A DNA stretch of 64,000 bases from Lumbricus terrestris (taxonomy: Eukaryota; Annelida; Clitellata; Crassiclitellata; Lumbricidae): assembly GCA_949752735.1 (NCBI GenBank), contig OX457053.1, forward strand, positions 29,775,732 to 29,839,731. The letters are read 5' to 3'. The notes under the pieces are model-generated. The model was not told where the DNA came from. It saw nothing but the letters and a program-made list of their open reading frames with translations, and searched no databases. The position numbers and the translations under genes were made by a program. Position 1 is the first letter of the stretch, and every line of letters begins with the position of its first letter. Below, in pieces: positions 58,846 to 64,000 of the stretch.

Positions 58846-61800
58846 TAGTGTGGTTCACAGATACATGGTAAAAAATAAAGTTCAAGCTAAAAACCAGGGC
58901 GCCCTCCCAGTTTGTTAGACTTATCCAGGGCCTACTATCCCCCCTTGAGAGGTGGAAGCATTCCCCCCTAACAGAAACTTTTTGTCTATATTGCAAGCGT
59001 CGAAGCTGCGAGTGCCGAAGGCATGAAGCCCATAGCGGCTAGGGGGTCTGGGGGAGCGTTGTGAGCTCCCCCAGCGGGGTCTGGGGCGGAGCCCCAGAAA
59101 CCAACGCATTTTTAGCTGTTGTCATCGACTAGAGCGCATGTTTTAGGCTCTTGTTTGCTAGCTGTTTATGAGCGATAAAGTCACGAAAATTTCACTTTTT
59201 TGGATTTGCACGCTATAATTGTACCTCTTAAAGCTGTCATCTTCACAAAATTGCAGGTGAATTAATGCTTAGAAACGTGGTTTAGGATATCATAAAATGT
59301 CGCCTCCCCGTGATTTAATTTTTTTTAAATTTGCACAATATAATGGTAACATTCTAAAATTTCTCATTATGAGTTCGCAGTGCGTTAAACACTGCATGCA
59401 GTAGTCATGTGAAGTTTGAAAAGGTCCAGCATTCAGTAAAATATCAATTTCTTTCAAAGGTATATCAAATTGAGTAGTCTACTGTCAGTTGTACAATACT
59501 CAGCAACATCCATTTTCTGATCCAGACAGATCCCATGGACATTTCCCAGGACCACTCCCCGTAATTTCCTCTCTGGATAACAACAGAGCGTTTCAATAGG
59601 ACAATTCCCTCGAACATTTCCCTCAAATGTAGGCTACAAAAGTGTAAGCAATTTGCATTTATACAGACTTCAATAGTGTTTGAATGTTTGAGGGAGGAAT
59701 TTAATTTATAAGCCATTTTCTTTACTTGATTTTGAACTTCAATTGTTGAGCAACCAAGCTTTTATTTCTTGATTAATGTTTACTTAAATAGACTAAAAAC
59801 CTTTACTATAAACAAAAGTAGGCTACTAATTTACTGTTGCTTCTTTGCCTCCTATCACTAAAATTCATTCTTAAAATATCGTTCATTTTATTTGAGAGCA
59901 ATATTATAAAACCAATGCAGTTTCAGTAGATACAATATAGCATACCTTAACAAAATGTTAGCAATTAACGTAATTAGGCCGAATTATGAGTTGTGAGAGC
60001 GAGCGCCATATACGTGCAGGGGCAAATGTGACTGTAAAGCAAAGGTCATATCAAATGAATATATACCCTTGAGATGGCGGGATGAACGTTCAAAAGGAAT
60101 TTTCGTGGGTGTGCGGGGAGGAGTAGAACAGAGGGAGTCCAGAAGGAAATCTCTTATACCCATCTATCATTAGGGGAGGGGGGATTTCCCTCTGGCACAA
60201 GTTGGATTAGTCTACTTACTCCCCCCATGTGGCAAGTCCTGATGGGTGCGAATGTGATGGAAGCGCAAGGACAAATTTATGTGAGTGTTGAGCAAAAGTC
60301 AAATTAAATGAAGATTTACCCTGTGTTATTACGGGATTGTTCGGGGGATTTACCAGAAGGAAGTCCATGGCAGATGAACTTTTTTCCCAGGGGGGGAAAC
60401 CTTTCCCCCCCTGGCCCAAATTGGAAGCAGTCTGCTTCCATCCCCCCATGGCGTAGTAGGCCCTGGACTTATCAATAGTATTATTGAGACAAAATTTCAG
60501 CTTCTTATTCCAACTGGAAGGCGGTGCTCAAGGACTGTCTTACTTTGCATGGGCCATTGAAAAGACGTTAATTGTAGAAATAAATGTGTTGAGCATACAG
60601 TCCAATACAATTGTGCTTTATTTCAAGATAGACGATAAATTACTGTAACATGACAATATATGTGACACTTAAACAATTGGTGAGCTTGAAATATAAAATT
60701 TCAGTAGGTTTTAAATATGGAAATTGTCAAAAAATGTCAAAAACATCGTTAAATCCACGAATGTCTATTGTTCTCGTTTTATGACTCCAAACATACGATG
60801 ACGTCTACACTGTAGAAGGCTTTGCAAGAACAGTGTCAACAGCATATTTCTTTGTTGATTGAGTGGGGACAGCTTTTCTATTTGCCTCAACCACTTGGAG
60901 AAAATACTGCTTTCTTCTTCATCAGTGTCATATGAGTCAGTTTAATTCCTCGAACAACTTCACACTTAATTCTCTCAGCCATGTCGTTTACCACTCTCAA
61001 TTGCTGACTTCAGCCTCTACCCTGCTGATAATCATCATCGTCAGGATATTGCACTGGTGTAAGTATAAAAAGGAATCACCAAATTTCAGGCGTGGCAGTA
61101 ATGTCAGTGTTCACTGGGTTGCAAACTCGCCCAGGCAATCCCCCTCCTTCTGTATCGCAGCACTATACTGTCAACATCCTTTCACTAGGATTTGCAGTCA
61201 TTTCGTAAAAAATCTTCACCTTATTTGAACCATATCGGGCAGATGGTAGCATAATAGTGTCAGACATTCAGCCTCATCTGAAAGGCACTAAGTATTGATA
61301 ATTTTCTAGAACATTCATGGCAGCAACGTTGATCTCCTACAAATAATAGTCACCTGAATAAAAAGTCCTATATCAATCAAAATTGACAGATCTTGTCCTG
61401 GAGTTTCAGCAGCAAGAAGATGCCTTTGAGTGAAGGAGGGCACCCAATCACCCAAAAGGATGAATCTGAGTTTTTATTTTCCCTTAGATTGAATACTTCA
61501 CGTTGATTGCTAAATCGTACAATTATTTTGATGATATGCAGTAACCTGGCCATTCAACGTGCATGGTAAATTGGGCTCTCCAGTTTCTTAGTGAGGGCTG
61601 ACTTCCAAGGACAACCATTGACACCTCAATAACTTCTTGGAAGTCGTCTCTGAAATTGACTTTAATTTTAGCAGTCTACTTGATGAAACTGATCGTTCTC
61701 TCATGGGAGGCCGCAGTAGCGGATACGACTTCCAGTACTCGGATGTTGTCACGTGTCCCACCATTCCACACAGCTTTAAATCTCTTTAAGATTGGATTAT

Positions 61801-62621
61801 ATTTTGGATTAGATGGACAACACACCAGATGAAGATTTTGGCTTAAATCAACTCCATCACAATGACGACAGCAGGCCAACCACAGGAACATTTTACATAT
61901 CCTGTTTTCCCGAAAAACGTACACTTCCCTAAAACGTCCGGGGTTGTGTCAAAGATCAAGTCTTAGCCATTATCAGCGAGTCTCAATAACTTTAGAAGAT
62001 GATGAATGACCTTGGATTTAAATTATATCCTGTCATAGAGGGACATTTGGGCATACCAAAGAGTTTAGCGACACCATCACCTGAAACTAGCACTCACAGG
62101 CGGCCAACATTTCCAGTGTACTGCAAGTGGTTAATTTGGTACAAATTCAGATCTTACAGCTTCAGCATGCTCCATCTTGACTTCTTAAGCACTCCATATG
62201 AACGGTTTTCCGTGAAAATGGCAGGACAAAAGGATCGCACATAAGCGCTGCAGCAATTGTGACCAACAATCTCAATGCTTCATGATCAGATCACCTGGAG
62301 TGTTATTGCTATCAAAATGCACTTGTCACTTGATGGCTAAACAGCTGTTAAGTAGCTAGCACTGACTGTAATAAGTATGAGAGTGCAACAGAATCTATTT
62401 CAAGATCATCTACATGACAAGGGTTGAGGTCTTTGATCAAGCTAAAAGGCATCAAGATTTCTTGCTAATAACTACATGGTAATATTTTGATGTCGTTGAG
62501 CACCGCCTTCCAGTTGGACTGGGAAGCTGAAATTTGGTCTCAATAATACTATTGACAGGTCTAACACACTGAGAGGGCGCCTTGGTATCTAGCTTGAATT
62601 TTATTTTTTTGGACCACCCTA
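58846..62621 (+). mobile_element. 2.35-kb TIR element, copy 3, with a nested hAT
   Basis: Same ends as copies 1 and 2 (TAGTGTGGTTCAC; TTTGGACCACCCTA) with the perfect 8-bp duplication GTGTATAC drawn from the 44-bp minisatellite. More diverged internally than copies 1 and 2 (small indels, substitutions). Length is 3.78 kb because of the insertion at 58926-60465. The minus strand preserves a longer coding remnant (CKMFLWLACCRHCDGVDLSQ, LVCCPSNPKYNPILKRF). Confidence 0.93.
58926..60465. mobile_element. 1.54-kb hAT-type element nested in copy 3
   Basis: Ends CAGGGCCTACTA and TAGTAGGCCCTG with a perfect 8-bp duplication GACTTATC. The interior has G-rich subterminal blocks (GGGTCTGGGGGAGC) and no complete transposase ORF. 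Confidence 0.9.
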
Positions 62622-62815
62622 GTGTATACCCTCTTTTCAGAGGTGAGTATACGCTGTATACCCGCGTGTATACCCTCTTTTCAGAGGTGAGCATACGCTG
62701 TATACCCGCGTGTATACCCTCTTTTCAGAGGTGAGCATACGCTGCAGTATACCCGCGTGTATACCCTCTTTTCAGAGGTGAGCATACGCTGTATACCCGC
62801 GTGTATATGTACAAC
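62622..62815. repeat. 44-bp minisatellite, middle block
   Basis: Four to five nearly identical units; one carries a 3-bp CAG-type expansion (CGCTGCAGTATAC). Confidence 0.93.
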
Positions 62816-62952
62816 AGTAGGACTGTTGACAAAGGATTTAAACGTTAAGTAATGTAATAGTAATGTAATAAGACCCATATTATATGTAGGGAAAGGAGAT
62901 CCTAGGCCCACATAATATAGATATAGCGACGCCCTTGCTGTAGCTGCAACTG

Positions 62953-63744
62953 GTGTCCACGTGCTCCCTGCGTGTAGAGAGTGGTGTTACGGCTACTACC
63001 GACGGTGAGGTACTGGTAAGGGAAAAGACAGGTGACCATACGGCCGAGTTGTTGGAACGTATGTTGACCCAGATCACTAGGATTGCCACCACCCAATCTG
63101 ACCTGGCTTCCCAGCTAGGTGATGTGACTTCCCAGCTAGACGATGTGACCTCCCAGTTAGATGAGGTGGCCAGTGGTCAATCTGGTTTGTCCCAGAGCCA
63201 GCAGGAAGTAGTCGAAAGAATGAGGGAGATGGAAGAATTCGTACAGGATCGAGTGGGCCCAACCCAAACGAACCCTGACTTCTACCACCAGGAGGGAGAA
63301 GTTGTGAATCCCACGATCACCGCTCTTCCACTCAGACACCTTTCGTCAAGAACCATCTTTCACCAGCTCCCGTCACGATCTTGCGAGTTCGAATATCTCT
63401 CGGATGAACCGAGACAGGAGGCCAGTGCAGCTTCCTTCCAGCCTCGCAGAAGCGAGAGAATCCGAGAGCGACAGTCGTATCTGTATAATCCAGGAACGAG
63501 AGGCCCACTAGCTGCTGCAGATGCTTCATTCAAACCCTCTCTGGTAGCGCGGAGAGGGGAGGCATTCATTCCCCTTGACGAGGGCGGATCTAGGGATCGT
63601 CTTCCTAAGGGGTTGCACCGGCGAAACTCCTACATATACCCTCTTTTCAGAGGTGAGTATACGCTGTATACCCGCGTGTATACCCTCTTTTCAGAGGTGA
63701 GTATACGCTGTATACCCGCGTGTATACCCTCTTTTCAGAGGTGA
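62953..63744 (+). CDS. Gag-like ORF, probably retroelement-derived
   Basis: An open frame of 263 codons. Residues ~30-95 are a repetitive coiled-coil-like stretch (SQLGDVTSQLDDVTSQLDEV), followed by a polar region and a basic RRSERIRERQ motif. The last ~40 codons are translated 44-bp minisatellite, so the functional end, if any, is before 63635. The layout recalls the N-terminal part of Gag from LTR retrotransposons, but no nucleocapsid, protease or reverse transcriptase follows. No family was identified with confidence. Confidence 0.4.
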   Translation: MSTCSLRVESGVTATTDGEVLVREKTGDHTAELLERMLTQITRIATTQSDLASQLGDVTSQLDDVTSQLDEVASGQSGLSQSQQEVVERMREMEEFVQDRVGPTQTNPDFYHQEGEVVNPTITALPLRHLSSRTIFHQLPSRSCEFEYLSDEPRQEASAASFQPRRSERIRERQSYLYNPGTRGPLAAADASFKPSLVARRGEAFIPLDEGGSRDRLPKGLHRRNSYIYPLFRGEYTLYTRVYTLFSEVSIRCIPACIPSFQR

Positions 63745-63845
63745 GCATACGCTGTATACCCGCGTGTATACCCTCTTTTCAGAGGTGAGTATACGCTGTA
63801 TACCCGCGTGTATACCCTCTTTTCAGAGGTGAGTATACGCTGTCA
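63636..63845. repeat. 44-bp minisatellite, right block
   Basis: About five units identical in sequence to the blocks at 58755 and 62622. With those blocks it flanks the gag-like segment on both sides. Confidence 0.93.
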
Positions 63846-64000
63846 TTTTTTTACGGTATAACCTATATGTAGAGTACAACCCTGGTACCGGTAGGCCCTA
63901 TTGAACATTGACGTTTTGTTAAAAGCTTAAAAATCTCGATATATTGCCTAATAAAATATTATGGTGCAATTTGTATCATTTTCTTATTTATTCATTATCC
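63846..64000. other. Window end, nothing recognised
   Basis: AT-rich sequence after the minisatellite; no feature supported. Confidence 0.5.

Overview
This window is nuclear DNA from an animal. It holds two split protein-coding genes, both on the minus strand, with short exons, GT-AG introns and preserved reading phases. The rest is a dense, nested load of transposable elements, tRNA-derived SINEs, minisatellites and microsatellites. There are no operons, no prokaryotic features and no genuine RNA genes. The species is not identifiable from the sequence; an AT-rich, TE-rich invertebrate metazoan is most consistent.

Left part (1-18.7 kb): seventeen consecutive coding exons of LRRC9 (leucine-rich repeat-containing protein 9), minus strand. 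Together they give 2169 nt (723 codons) with every splice phase matching. The start-codon exon was not found and the C-terminal half lies beyond the left edge. Its introns hold several MITEs, SINEs and tandem repeats. Some tandem repeats touch or copy the splice sites. A frame-broken copy of a repetitive unknown-function coding sequence sits at 1-508.

Middle (18.7-40 kb): about 20 kb with no gene. It contains a telomere-like MITE, a ~253-bp satellite array, two nearly identical 2.35-kb copies of a terminal-inverted-repeat element in opposite orientation (each with its own 8-bp target duplication), a 5'-truncated non-LTR retrotransposon, and a 1.56-kb hAT remnant with a BED-finger-like fragment.

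Right-centre (40.4-52.7 kb): nine coding exons of a PHF7/G2E3-like zinc-finger protein (extended PHD, RING/PHD-like centre, C-terminal PHD, no HECT), minus strand, from a start codon at 52642. Its seventh coding exon ends in a splice donor that is itself tandemly repeated: 14 copies, 28 bp apart.

Right end (52.7-64 kb): no gene. It holds hAT-like and telomere-like MITEs, a 3-kb inverted pair of tandem arrays with at least 16 TGACGTCA octamers, a third copy of the 2.35-kb element carrying a nested hAT, and a 44-bp minisatellite around a gag-like open reading frame. The two genes are unrelated in function; what links the window is repeat biology, including several cases where tandem repeats have captured splice sites.
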